Positions 10,993 to 22,585 of a stretch of DNA of 64,000 nt are shown here, in pieces. The first letter of the stretch is position 1, and each line of letters opens with the position of its first letter. The DNA is taken from the NCBI RefSeq assembly GCF_016545825.1, contig NC_052616.1, positions 10,540,001 to 10,604,000 of the forward strand. The letters run 5' to 3'. The position numbers and the translations under genes were made by a program. The notes below the pieces were generated by a model. That model ran no database searches. It worked only from the letters and a program-made list of their open reading frames with translations, and was not told the origin of the DNA. Source of the stretch: Eucalyptus grandis. Lineage: Eukaryota > Streptophyta > Magnoliopsida > Myrtales > Myrtaceae.

Positions 10993-12704
10993 AGCCGATT
11001 CTTTAGTTTAAGGGCATAGACGATCGTGAGGATCACCTGTCATCCTGCATTGACGACGGCCTCAGTACAAAAGTCTTTCATTAAACACTAATTAAAGAAA
11101 GCTTCGTATTCCTCTGAGGGCCTTAACTGCAATTTGCTCAAAAGCATCTTTAAAAGTTACATGATCCCTGCTTTGTCGAGCCACATACAATGTAATTCGC
11201 CATATCCGGACATGATGGAGGTAACATAGCCAATATACTATTGACATAGTTTGTTATCATAAAAGATGTGTCTCATGGTTAAGAGAATACGTGACTCTTA
11301 ATCAAAGAAGACGTGGCTCTAGGTTGTGAAATGAAATAACTCTTTGTCTTAAAAAGAGGTTAGCAATAGTTATGAAAAAAAGTTATTCTTGAAAAAATGA
11401 GTGGTAATAGTTGGGGATAACGTACCTATTCCTAAGAGATGTGTTAATTGATTGTCTGTGAATAGAGACTAATTCACATATTATTTATAACAATCAAAAC
11501 TGTTCGTAAATGCTATTACTTCATAACTCTCTCTTCTTGTCTTTTTATGTACGCAACTTTAACATATTTAATGTGAAATTCGAAGAGAGAAAATTGAGTA
11601 AATACTGAACTCATTTCTCTACGGCTTTGATGTATATCTTGGAGGTATGTTTGTTTTAAACTCGCTAGCAACAATAGTGGAAGCAAATAATATCTTAAGG
11701 ATAGTAATTCTTATCACGCATTAAAGTATCAATGATCTATTATTACTTCTCTATCTTCATTAGCAATCAAATTTCCCTAACATATATAACCAACAATGTA
11801 AGAAGGACGGACGTTGTTTCTTTAAATAGGGGATTTTGATAACATGCAAAGTCTCAATCCGTTGGGAAGGCCCTATTGAGTGATTCATAAGCCGTGGACG
11901 GGCTAGGTCCATGCTCGATCCAATAGGGGCAAAGAGAGATAGTCGAGGCAAGAGGGCTCAAACAAAGTACAGCTCTCAACAATCTTCTAGAAGGGGAGTA
12001 GGAAAGGATTGACCCACACATTGAATAGGGTATTATCATTGGGCATTAGTTCTACAAAAACAAGATTTGCGACATCCTAGGTTTCATATCAATGTGAGAA
12101 GTCATGCTGAGTAATTTACAAGTTAACACCTACTTCTAAATGATCATCGTTTTGTGTAGTTATTTGGAGTATTCCTTTTAGAGGCTTGACCCATGTGGAA
12201 TAAGTTAGATTATTACAATAAGGGTTTTGTAAATTAATACAAATGTGTATGTTTTTTTTTAAAATGAATAAAGTATGCAAATTCGATAAATTAATGAGCT
12301 GAGTCTTGCCAACTGGTTAAGTTAACTGAATTAGTAAATTATATTTTTCTAAGACACTTTGAAAATGATGGAGTTACACATTTTAATAAAGTCGCCCCCT
12401 TCATATAATATAAACTTGAACTTTCAAACCACATTTAATAAGATTTAATAAGCATCTTTCACATCTGATGATGGCACTCTTTTCAACATTCTCCTCCGCT
12501 ATCGACACTTGTACCGACCAAAAAAATAAATTAACGAAACTCGTACAGAAGAAAAAGTTAACACCATGTAATAAGGGTGATCATGATATGTTTCACGTGT
12601 CAGCTATATTAACATATAAACTATCATGTTCTTTTCGAAATGCATCTAGAAGCTCAAGCACCCCGTTTAAAGATTTTGCAGCTCTTTGCTCCTCTCCATT
12701 CACG

Positions 12705-12735
<31 letters not shown>

Positions 12736-12757
12736 TTTGGAGTTTCGTGGAGCCGCC
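10993..12757. other. Unit 2 intergenic and promoter region of RING copy 3
   Basis: Non-coding. About 11160-11780 is absent from the matching part of unit 1, so it is likely an unrecognised insertion. A gtgattcataag module lies at about 11865-12230. The RING promoter follows: a G-box CACGTG at 12594-12599, a degenerate TATA-like gtttaaag near 12665 and a (TC)n leader at about 12707-12730. Confidence 0.5.
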
Positions 12758-13240
12758 ATGGACGTCCTGTGCCTGCTCAAGCTGATGTTCATCTCAGCTC
12801 TCGCTCAACTGGGTCTGGTCAAACCACACGACCAAGAAGAAGACGAAGAAGAAGGAGAAGAAATCCCCAGCCCCATACTCATCACGGACGGCCTATCGCC
12901 GTCGTTCGTCCAAGTCCCGGTCCAAGCCCTGACGGCCATGATCAAGACCCAAGTCCCGGTCGTCCAGTACGCAAGATTCCTGGAAAGACATGGGCATGTA
13001 CGTGGAGCTGGCGAAGGAGGGAGCAACGATGGAGGGTGTGCAGTGTGCTTGAGCAGCATTGAGGAGAGGGACGAGGTCCGAGAGCTGAGCAACTCTCCCA
13101 CGCGTTCCACAGAGAGTGCTTGGATCTCTGGGTGGACCACAATCGAGTGACCTGTCCCCTCTGTCGGTCTCTGCTCTTCCCTCCCCAAACGGGAGAGAAC
13201 AACAAGTTCTTGTTTTCTCGCGGAAGAAGATAATGAAAGA
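12758..13240 (+). pseudogene. RING-H2 gene copy 3, frameshifted
   Basis: Homologous to copy 1 over its whole length. The first ATG of copy 1 is TTG here, so translation would start at MDVLC (12758). The frame is open through the hydrophobic segment, acidic linker and the first two RING ligands (the CAVC pair). One base is missing near 13094 (aactctccc for aactgctccc), which throws out the frame at the third ligand; a new stop follows at 13148-13150, giving 130 residues with a broken RING. In the old frame the rest (HAFHREC, CPLC) is still readable, with one Arg to Leu change before the WVD motif and a further indel near the C-terminus. The break looks recent. Promoter and leader are kept, so a transcript may exist. 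Confidence 0.8.
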
Positions 13241-14582
13241 CGAAACCTTTCCTTTTTCTCTTTCCTTTTCGTTCCTCTGTATTGTCTCCGTTGACACCTT
13301 TGCAGTAGTTGGTCAGTATACTTGGATTCAATGATTCTCTAGAGCTCTAACGCTAACATTAGCATAGGGTGACCTTAGAAATAGACCTGATCGATAGGTG
13401 AGCTTGAATCGAATGTCTCGACCTAATTTCGACCCCAAAATCATCCTCCAAACCTGTTACTATGTCAAAAAAGATACATAACTGATGGCGAGATTCGACT
13501 GTGCCGATCTGCACGTGATTTTGGACATCAGTTTTTCCTCTAGAGAGAGAGGAAAATTCAGACTTCCAAGTCTCGTGGCAGTCGCCGTAGATCCTCTAAC
13601 GGGAAAATTAAAAGTGACCGGCAGAGTATATATATTCGGAGGGAATGATAGCTGAATTATACCTAAGACGATTGTACCTTAACAGCCAAAAAAAAGCTTA
13701 TGGTAATCTAAGAGATAGGGATACTGAACTCACAGCCGATTGCAATCAACGAATAATTTCCGAGGATGTTGGTTAAATAATTATTTTCTATCACATGCAG
13801 TTTGATCGGTGGCTTTATTTGGACCGGTTTCCACGCTGCAACGAAAAAGAAATCGTTTGCCACAAGTCAGAGATATTTATAACATTTGAATGAAGGTTTT
13901 ATTTATTTATTTACATTTTATTTTCTTGAAAACATGGTTGTCCGAATTTAACGAAAAGATATATTTATTCCATCAGAATCAAAAATAGAATTTTCTTTTG
14001 GGAATGAGAGCGCCCAAAAGACCATTTTCATTTCTATGATTTTAAATTAAGGAAATCGAAAGCGATTTCCAAAATAATTTAAAACGTGCTTGAGGGGTCA
14101 TGAGGAAGAAATTCGGAAGAATCCACAAATAGGGCAAATCAAACCTATTTGATACACATTATGAGTCTTTTTATATTCAATAATTAATTCGATAAGCAGA
14201 GTTTAAGATGGTATATTCGAATCTCAACACAACAAGCATAGTGTAAAAATGACTCCTTCTGGATTTAAATTTCTTTTTTGTTGTTTCATGCGATGGTCCA
14301 AAATTCAAATATGATAAGACTCATTAGGTATGATGTCAAAATGTAAAAAATAAAATAAAAATAAAATTTTAGGTAGACGGAGATGATGAATTTGTTTTAC
14401 TAAAATTTTGTGAAAATAGAAAATATTTTTTAAGGAAAACGGTTGGTTTTCATTTATTTGGGAGTTTAAAGAAAGTAATTTCCTTCTTACCAGAAATGGA
14501 AGTCTCCCCCAATCTAAACTCGTTCTAGTCCATGAGAATTGTTTTCCGTTGATCGATTAGTTTTTCGTCGTTCAAATACTGG
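13241..14582. other. Intergenic
   Basis: No gene seen. The first ~200 bases are the 3' flank of the RING family. The rest is AT-rich with no recognised domain or clear repeat. Confidence 0.5.
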
Positions 14583-15290
14583 TGTTACGTTTGATCGTCT
14601 AAATTTTCAACCAAGATAGGACTTGATAGGATATGATATAAAATCTAGAGAACTTTGCTATATCTTATCTACTGTTTGGTAATAAAATCGGATATATTCA
14701 CATCATATTACATATAATGTTTAGTAAAAATGCCTATATAAAGCACAAATTTTACAAAAGGAGATGAGAAAAATCTCTCATGACACTCTTGTCTATCTTT
14801 TTTATTTTTCCTCTATTTTTTTTTAAATTTCTTTCTTCCCCTTCCATCATTCTCTAATAAAAATTTATTGAATAGAAAATCGTACTAATATACCTAAAAT
14901 ACTAAAACACCTAATATATTTAATAATTGTATATTTATATATTGAATTTATATTATAAGATAGAATTTATAAATAGAATAAGATTAAATTAAAAACTAAA
15001 ATTTTATTTTTTTGTTATTTTGAATTTTTATATTAGAATTCAAATATTATTTATATTGAAATATAATTTTAATTTGTTAATTTAAGGAATTTGTTAGTTG
15101 AGAAAAAAATTTCTTATTATGGATATTATAAATCATACCGCCTTTATCTCATCTTTTCCATGGGATCATTTTATTTTGTCTATATCCCTTTTATATATGA
15201 CTTTATCCTATCTTGAGCAACATCAAACGTAAGATAAGATAAATTTTATTCTATTATGAATTTTGTTTTGACTGTCAAACGCAACCTAAA
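14583..15290. mobile_element. Probable AT-rich MITE
   Basis: The left end (gttacgtttgatcgtc) and the complement of the right end (gttgcgtttgacagtc) form an imperfect inverted repeat. Just inside both ends are words of the aagatagga/gatatgatata type. The ~700-bp interior is very AT-rich and has no open frame of note. Target duplications were not clear, so the superfamily is not assigned. Confidence 0.45.
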
Positions 15291-15448
15291 AAGACATACT
15301 AAACCCCAAGAGTTTAAAGGGATGGATAACTCAATTAAGGGAAAGAATATTCAAACACTGGGCTTTAGCCACTCAATCTACAGCCCATATGAGAAACACT
15401 GGCCTTCTTAAGCAAGCCCAAAGATCCGTGGTTCTCTATGATTAGAAC

Positions 15449-15560
15449 GTTTGCTTCTCCTTTGTTTGTTTTTTTTGTTTTTTTTGGTTGGTACTTTGCT
15501 TCTCCTTTGTTTGTTTTTTTGTTTTTTTTGGTTGGTACTTTGCTTCTCCTTTGTTGGAAT
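15449..15560. repeat. Short tandem duplication of a gcttctccttt block
   Basis: The phrase tttgcttctcctttg occurs three times within ~110 bases, with T-rich spacers (ggttggtactttgc). The last occurrence runs on into the sequence shared with the other units. This is the left edge of the MTP1 array repeat. Confidence 0.6.
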
Positions 15561-16299
15561 CTTATGTTTAGGAACTCTTTTATCCAATAATACTAGTTTC
15601 TCCGACCAAACAAAAAAAAATGCTAGAAAAAGTTGGGATGCAACTTCCTACAACGATTTTCCTTCAAATAAACAGACCTTGCATGTAGATAAAGAGCATG
15701 CAAATCCCGTAGATAGGCAATGTGGCAATGCACAAGATGCCGAACGCCCGGAATGGTCCCTATCGAGAAGCATTCCTCTGCTTGCGTGCTCGTAGCTCGA
15801 TTTTGCTTGAAGCAAGAGGCAAACCGGGAGAGAGAAAAAGAAAGTGAAAGGTATTCGAGGCCCACGAGAGCGACAAATGGGTTGTCTTGGGAGCCCAATT
15901 GGCGTCGGGATTGCACCTGAGCACGGCCATTGGGTCAGGTGTCGTTTTCTATCAGACCGCTCAACCGTTTCAATGCAGCGATTTTACTCGATCCGCCAGG
16001 GATCGTACGAAACTACGGTATTTTCCACGCACGGCAATTATATAGAGGTTCATTCGCGGAGAACTTAGGCCCGATCTTCTCTTGGGAATGGCCCGAGCCA
16101 TTGGGGCCTGGAGAAAAGTGATTCGGCTCGAGATTTCTTCGGATTGTAACTTCAGGGCCTCCGTCCGATCCGTGACGATCGTGTGATTTGTAAAGGCTGT
16201 GCTTTTTTCTTTTTCTTTTGTTAAACATTAACAGCACATTTATCGATTGTAGAATTTTTATAGAAACATATAATGTAATTAATAGGAATAAGAAATAAT

Positions 16300-17237
16300 T
16301 GTTGAGGAAAATTCCTTTATTAGTTATGAAGAATGACAAAATTTCATTTAATCGTTCTTTGATTATGATGATAAGTTCTTTTAGATGAAAACTCTAATGT
16401 GTATCGTCAGATGTTACTCATTAGACTCAACGACGTAATAAAGATCCTATCTTTTATATTCAATCTCGGAATAAGGACAGTGATCAGATGTCGTGCTAAC
16501 GGCTAGAAGATCGGTGTGGATTTCCTACTAAATATACCTTGATTTTCCGAAAGGAATTTATCTAAATCAATCTTAGTGCATATGGAATGTTCAATCTGCC
16601 AACGGAACAATCATATTCAAGGCAAAAATTTCTCCATAGGAAAGACCCAACTTATGGAAACCTAATATGCTATACGGGCGATAGATCTTACAAGGAACTT
16701 CTCTCTCAGCAATCAAAAAGTGATTAGATCTTCCTAAAGATTCAAGTCCAACGGTTTGATTAGATGGCTGATTGAAGGTCCAACGATTAGCCTGGACACT
16801 AAGGAGTATAAAAAAGGGAGTCATATTGCTGAAGGACACAAGTGAAGTCTTATTCCAGATACTTCTTTCTTAATTGAGCTGATTATTATAATCTGTTGGA
16901 GATTGTAAGTGTGAGATTAACAGATCTTTCACGCGAGCTTGAGTAGCACTTACTCAGTCCTTGTAACCTATTGATTCATACTAGTAAAATCTAGTTGATA
17001 GACTGTTAGCATGGGAGCGTGTATGTAAATTTGTGAATACCGAATCACTATACTTCTACTGTATACAATCCCTAAAGTCCTATTTACATTTCTATGAAAG
17101 TTTATTGTACATCGATAAGATCTAAAGACTGCACAGCTACTTGTCATATGTTGTCATATTGCAATATTGTTTTAACTTGTTTAAATTCCACACTATCACT
17201 TATTCACCCTTCTTTAAGTGATTAATTTAGCCTAACA
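16300..17237 (+). mobile_element. Solo LTR, copia-like (938 bp)
   Basis: It begins TGTTGAGG and ends CCTAACA and is flanked by perfect 5-bp duplications ataat (16295-16299 and 17238-17242). A TATA box (tataaaaaa, 16807-16815) lies about 500 bases in, separating U3 from R-U5. The 3' part carries the TATTCACCC stretch found near LTR ends. No internal genes, so it is a solo LTR. It is related to the reverse-oriented LTR at 2754-3686. Confidence 0.88.
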
Positions 17238-17242
17238 ATAAT

Positions 17243-17666
17243 GACACAAATGGTCCTTCAATTTTGACTCAATATGTAATGTGGTATATGAACTTTAGTC
17301 TACAGTGTAACATTATCCTTGAACTTTTAATTTGTTTAGTGCAACCCCTAGATTGTATGAAAAAATTCAATATTATCCTTAAACTTGAAATAATGGAAGA
17401 TGAACATTTCACATAGTCTAGGGAATAGATTAAATATGTACTAAAAGTCCCGACATCATATTGAACAAATTAGAAGTTTAAAAATGACGTTGCACATTGA
17501 ACTAAACTTATGGTACCATACTGAACAAAGTTAAAATTTATAGATTACATTATACATTTAGTCATATATGTTATCTACCTTGAGAATGATCGTGCCAAGC
17601 TTTGCTCCCCCAATGCCAAAAGAACTAGATACGACCTGTTAGAAGTTTTACCCTTAACTCTACTTA
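17243..17666. other. Intergenic
   Basis: The first part (about 17243-17580) has repeated phrases such as cattatccttgaactt, suggesting an old dispersed repeat. From about 17590 the sequence matches 34300-34330 in the next unit. No gene. Confidence 0.45.
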
Positions 17667-18172
17667 GAGCACATATGATAACTATTCTGTTTTTGTTCTA
17701 GAACAATTTTTTTGTTTTAACTTATTTTTGGAATAGAAATCCATGGTGATACAATTTCATTTTTTTAAACAAATTTTTAGTCTAAAAATAGGTTTGGAAC
17801 ATAAACGATAAATAAAAAATCTCTTTATTGCTCATCATCTGTATTAGTTGGCTACCCATTTGTCGTTGCTACTCGCCGTCCACCAGTTGACGGTCACATG
17901 TCGCCACTACCATCTGCTGGTTGCTAATTGTCTTTGCCGTTCATCGATTGTCATCACCGTGTGCTGATCGCTGTCGTCAATTGCCTTCCGTTACTATTGC
18001 CATCATTGTCGTCTCTCGGGAGAGAAAAAAATTGATGAAATTCCATTTTTGGAATTAGAATTTTTGCATCGTTATCAACACACGAATTTTTGCTTAAAAT
18101 CTTATCAAGAAATAAAAATGATTTTTTTTTTTATAAATCAATTTTTGACTAGAATTATTATCATTTGTGCCC
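17667..18172. mobile_element. MITE, PIF/Harbinger-like (506 bp)
   Basis: Inverted ends of ~22 bp: GAGCACATATGATAACTATTCT on the left resembles the complement of the right end (begins GGGCACAAATGATAA). The flanking TTA (17664-17666 and 18173-18175) is the 3-bp duplication typical of PIF/Harbinger elements. The equivalent place near 34330-34340 in the next unit reads ctatttacacgat with no insertion. No transposase, so non-autonomous. Confidence 0.65.
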
Positions 18173-19009
18173 TTATACAACCCTTGAATCATGGCTATTC
18201 ATCATGAAACGGTTTGAGTCTTGGCTATACATCATGAAACGGTGGTCCCATAGGCCATACATGGGCCATTAGTGTTTTGTCGTTTCGTTCCTCTTTTGCC
18301 GTCCGCCCTCTATTATTATTATTATGTTTTCCAGGGTTGGCGGCTAATCTTTTTCAGTTCAACTTTCAATTCCAATCGATTGGCATATTTCTCCTACCAG
18401 TCAAATCTTACTAAGTTTCCATCACATCGAAACTTTCATAATCCGCTCAATCAATGTTTTAATATCATAAAAAAAAGATTCCAATTTATCCATTCATGAT
18501 AAATTTATCTTACATTAATTCATTGATCAACTTAAATTTTTTTTTTTGGTAAGGGCGATCAACTTAAATTTTAAATCGATATAATCATAAAAAATCTTAA
18601 ATTGATGTATCCATGACAAATTTATCATTCGTTAGTTCTCATTAAATTAAATCGATATAAAAAAACCCCAACCTAATAAATACATGTGATAGGTGGAGTT
18701 TCAAATTAATATATCCGGTATTATTTAACTCAGTAAAAACAAAAAACGAACGTGGGTGTCGGGGCTACACAACAACCCGACCCCACAAAAGCCAAATAAA
18801 CAAAATGCGAAAGAAAATGTTTTTTTTTGTCGTTGCGACCGCCGCGGGCAATGGCTGACAAAAAGCATAAGTACATGGACATCGCCTGATAATCCGACTG
18901 CGCAGGATCCGCATGATACGGTACTTCAATTACATTTTTTTTTTAAAAAAGAAGGAATTTCTAATTTGTTTTGCTTTTTTACTTTTGGAAATTTCGCACC
19001 ACGACAACG
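18173..19009. other. Upstream region of MTP1 copy 1, AT-rich repeat remnants
   Basis: The first ~140 bases match 34350-34440, 41845-41930 and 56300-56390 in the other units. About 18450-18740 is an AT-rich stretch with irregular words such as aaattgatatatccatgacaaatttatc, a shorter relative of the arrays in the other units. No gene. Confidence 0.5.
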
Positions 19010-19165
19010 AGATCCCCGCCGAACGTCGCTGATAAGTAAGAGAAGAGTCGAAGCTCGCGACGGAAGTTGATGGAGACGAGGGAGACCTAGTCGTAGCGCC
19101 GCCGCCGCCGCCGTCCCGGGAAGCTCCGGCGACCGCGTCGATCTCTCCGTCTCCGGAGCAGCAAG
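19010..19165 (+). promoter_or_regulatory. MTP1: Proximal promoter and non-coding exon 1 of MTP1 copy 1
   Basis: Conserved with 35580-35747, 49810-49965 and 57970-58149. The other three copies carry a TATA-like ttataag near 35603, 49833 and 58003; here it reads tgataag (19030-19036). A purine-rich leader (ggagacgagggagacc) follows, ending at the donor gcaag|gt at 19165/19166. Promoter identity is inferred from conservation and position. Confidence 0.5.
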
Positions 19166-21313
19166 GTTTCTTGTTTTTCTCCCATTCGCCTTGATTTCGT
19201 TGGTTTTCTTTCTTTCTTTCTTTTTTTCGCTCTTTTCTGGGTTCGGATTCGTGGTTTGATGCTGTAATGTCGGTCGGTGTCGAATTCGGCTTGAGCTGGT
19301 AAATGGGTTTTGTTGGAGGGTGGTTCTTTTCTTTTTTTGATGCGATTACGTAGGAATTCGAGGGTGGCTTCGAGTATTGACTTGATGGTGAGCTTTTTCA
19401 AGATATTGGATTCGATGCGGTGTGCGAGTGGAGTTTTGCTGATTACGAGCCAGAGAGGCTGCTTTCAGCGGCTTAGAGTCTGGTTGTATCTGGGTTGAGA
19501 GTTACGCTACTGGGAAGTTGATGGGTGGGACCTTTCTCGGCTTTGAAGAAGATGATGAGGTCCGTTTTGCTTGGATTGCAAGGCCTAAATCTTGCAGGGG
19601 GTCGCTGGGGCTCCTTGTTTTTAGCCTCTTTTAGAATTTTTCGGGTACGGATGTTCAGGTGTGATTGTGTAATTCTATCTTTGGTTTGGGGATTCGGCTG
19701 TCCTTGGCGTTTTATGACAAAGATCTGTCATCCGTGCATGTTTGTAGTGTTCTGTCATAAGTTGACTTGTATGGCAGATATCCTTCGTCCTGAGGACTTG
19801 TGTTTATCCTCTTTTTAGCTGACGGTATCATTAGTTGATTTCATCGACCCATTGCCGATATTTTTTCCAACGGTATCTTTGCTTATGAGAATTTTCTTCA
19901 CCTATATGTCGTGAGTATTAGCCCAGTCATCTGGGTAATTGTACTGGAGCTGTGACTTAACTTTGTTGCTTGATGCTGGTTTTAGATGTCCCTGGTCTTC
20001 AATGACCAACAAATTGATTGCTTCATACTTTTTTGTGGGAAGAATTTATTATTGACCTTAGTTATAAGCTCGTCATTCTCTATCCATTTGAAGGGTTTTG
20101 CAGTTAGATTTTGGAGCTGCAAAAGTTAGAAGAAAGAGGAATGGGGGAAATATTTGGGCATGATGCACCATGAATAAGCATGAGGGTTTGTGATAGAATG
20201 TGGCATAGGCGGCTGGGCTAGGTTTCTAGGATCTAATTATGGAATTTGCTTATGTTATTTTAGGATGTTGACACGTTTCGAGGACTTTATAGACTGTGAT
20301 GCTGGATGCAGGAAAAGGAACAGTTGCATGCTAGAAAAGACCTTTTTAAGTATATAAGCTAGCGCTTTGAGTTGCTCTAGTATGTTGGAGGATTGTTGAT
20401 GTCAACAACGTAATGAAGGGCAGATTCAAACCTATAAAAGGAGTTTTTAAGTGCGTACACTCTATATCAGTGTTGTCACTGTTAACATCCAACTTTTATA
20501 GCATGTCATATGGTTGTGGATGTGACATATACTGTTCAGTAATCACATGTAGGATCTAAGTGGACTTCCATAGGTATGTTGAGACAAATGATGTTGCTGA
20601 AGAATGTCAAGAAATACTCTCTCATATTGAGTTTGATAGCACAGGGATCCATCATTGCATTTAAACCTTAGCGAAGAAAGTGTATTTCTCAGACCAAATA
20701 AATAAATTATGTCTGATTTATTTGTTGTGTCCTTTTCTAATTTAAGCAAACCCAAAACATTGATGTTAGTCTAGTCCATCTGCAACCAGTCCTAATCTAC
20801 AGCTCATACAACCTCTGGTGCCTCACCATCGGCAGTAAAGCTTGGCCAAAATGAAATAGGCAAACTAGGAATCAAAGTAGACCAGTAAATTTCATTTTTG
20901 GGCAAGCATTTTGGCCTATAATGTGGTGCTATGAGTTGTTATGGCCTATGTGTGAGGATTAACTACATCAACATTCTCAGTTCCTTAGAATGAAAAAAGA
21001 CACAAAAACCATGTGAAAAATACTCATTAATTCTGGTCTGACAGGGGGATCATATCTTGGGTTGGACAAGGCCCAAGAGTGCCAGTGTAAATTTGGGGAA
21101 TGCAATTGTCTCACTATGTTTGGCAAACTTCAATTTGTCATTTCTTTTTTCTTTTAGTGGAACCATACAAGTTTAGATGAGGAAATGAAATCAGCCATAA
21201 AGATTTCCTGGTAAAGGCTTACTCTTATGCTGGTATCCTTCAGTGTACCTTTAGCTATGTGGCCATCACTTACTTAGGGTATTTGACTCTCTTGGTTGTT
21301 TCTTTTGCTACAG
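19166..21313 (+). other. MTP1: Leader (5'UTR) intron of MTP1 copy 1, 2148 bp
   Basis: Donor aag|gtttc at 19166 and acceptor ttttgctacag|atgagc at 21313 place the start codon at the first base of exon 2. A leader intron and an intronless CDS are known for plant MTP1 genes. Copy 2 has the same length class (2129 bp), whereas copies 3 and 4 (about 1497 bp) lack ~590 bases matching about 20035-20620. Open frames inside the intron are not conserved as protein. Confidence 0.75.
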
Positions 21314-22585
21314 ATGAGCACGCATGATTCTGAACATGGACAGATCATTGAAGTGTGTGGAGATGTGCAAGCCATGGAAACAAGCCAGGTTGGTAGTAAG
21401 GTATGCACAGAGGCACCTTGTGGTTTTTCAGACGTTAGAAATAGTTTGAAAGATGCAAGAGAGAGGTCAAACTCTATGAAGAAACTTTTGATTGCGGTGG
21501 TGCTTTGTATTATCTTCATGAGCATAGAAGTAGTTGGTGGTATTGAAGCCAACAGTCTTGCCATTCTCACAGATGCAGCGCATTTGCTGTCAGATGTTGC
21601 CTCATTTGCAATATCCTTATTCTCTATTTGGGCATCAGGTTGGGAGGCGACTCCACGCCAGTCTTATGGTTTCTTCCGAATTGAAATTCTTGGTGCACTT
21701 GTCTCCATCCAGATTATATGGCTACTTGCTGGGATTCTTGTGTATGAAGCAATAGAAAGACTAATCAATGGTACAACAGAAGTTCATGGCTTTCTCATGT
21801 TCATTATTGCTGCCTTTGGTCTTCTTGTGAATATTGCCATGGCACTGTTACTGGGTCACGATCACAGCCATGGTCATGGTCATGGTCATGACCATGGTCA
21901 TGGACATAGTCATGGGCATGATGATGCACATGAACATAGTGATCATGCTCATAGCCATGAGGATCATGGTGATGTGCATACTCATGGATTAACCGTCAAG
22001 AAACATGACCATCATCATCATGGAGAAGATTCTAAAGACCATGCTGATCAACATCATGACCATGAAGCAGGTCTAACTGAGCCGCTTTTGCAGACTTGCT
22101 CGGAAGCTGAAGGTAACTCAAAACCTGGAACCAAACAGAAGCAGCAACGTAATATTAACATACAAGGTGCTTATCTTCATGTACTTGGGGATTCCATTCA
22201 AAGTGTGGGTGTGATGATTGGGGGTGCAATTATATGGATTAAGCCCGAGTGGAAAATTGTCGACTTGATTTGCACACTGATATTCTCAGTAATTGTGCTT
22301 TGGACAACAATAACGATGCTACGTAACATTTTGGAGGTTTTGATGGAGAGTACGCCTAGAGAGATTGATGCCACTAGGCTCGAGAGTGGACTTCGCGAGA
22401 TGGATGAAGTGATTGCAGTCCATGAATTGCACATCTGGGCTATAACGGTTGGAAAGGTGCTATTAGCCTGCCATGTCAAAATAAGGCGTGACGCCAATGC
22501 GGATATGGTCCTGGACAAGGTCGTGGACTACATCAGAAGAGAGTACAAGATAAGTCACGTCACCATTCAAATAGAAAGAGAGTAG
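21314..22585 (+). CDS. MTP1: MTP1-type vacuolar Zn2+/H+ antiporter, copy 1 (CDF family)
   Basis: A 423-residue cation diffusion facilitator of the plant Zn-CDF group, which moves Zn2+ into the vacuole in exchange for H+ and gives zinc tolerance. Six membrane helices: about 57-77, 82-103, 121-146, 157-180, 285-308 and 315-336. The Zn site has two HxxxD motifs, H90-D94 (HLLSD, helix II) and H289-D293 (HVLGD, helix V). The cytosolic loop between helices IV and V (about 182-250) is His-rich, with 28 His between 182 and 250, the longest of the four copies; in this family the loop buffers Zn and tunes selectivity. The C-terminal domain (about 345-423) carries the VHELHIWAI signature of the dimerising CDF tail. 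The start ATG lies directly after the leader-intron acceptor. Unlike the other copies it has Phe-Ser-Ile after the second helix (FSIWAS). Intact. Confidence 0.93.
   Translation: MSTHDSEHGQIIEVCGDVQAMETSQVGSKVCTEAPCGFSDVRNSLKDARERSNSMKKLLIAVVLCIIFMSIEVVGGIEANSLAILTDAAHLLSDVASFAISLFSIWASGWEATPRQSYGFFRIEILGALVSIQIIWLLAGILVYEAIERLINGTTEVHGFLMFIIAAFGLLVNIAMALLLGHDHSHGHGHGHDHGHGHSHGHDDAHEHSDHAHSHEDHGDVHTHGLTVKKHDHHHHGEDSKDHADQHHDHEAGLTEPLLQTCSEAEGNSKPGTKQKQQRNINIQGAYLHVLGDSIQSVGVMIGGAIIWIKPEWKIVDLICTLIFSVIVLWTTITMLRNILEVLMESTPREIDATRLESGLREMDEVIAVHELHIWAITVGKVLLACHVKIRRDANADMVLDKVVDYIRREYKISHVTIQIERE

Noticed and set aside
19525..19818. Open frame in the MTP1 leader intron, repeated near 36111, 50291 and 58461
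   Set aside because: It lies inside the intron, changes length and frame between copies, and has no known domain.
21860..21960. Tandem DNA repeat or CRISPR-like array in the catggtcatgac stretch
   Set aside because: This is the coding sequence of the His-rich loop; periodicity comes from His-Gly/His-Asp codons, with no spacers.
22198..22518. Antisense frames opposite the MTP1 CDS, present in all four copies
   Set aside because: Shadow frames of a conserved CDS; no independent start, context or domain.
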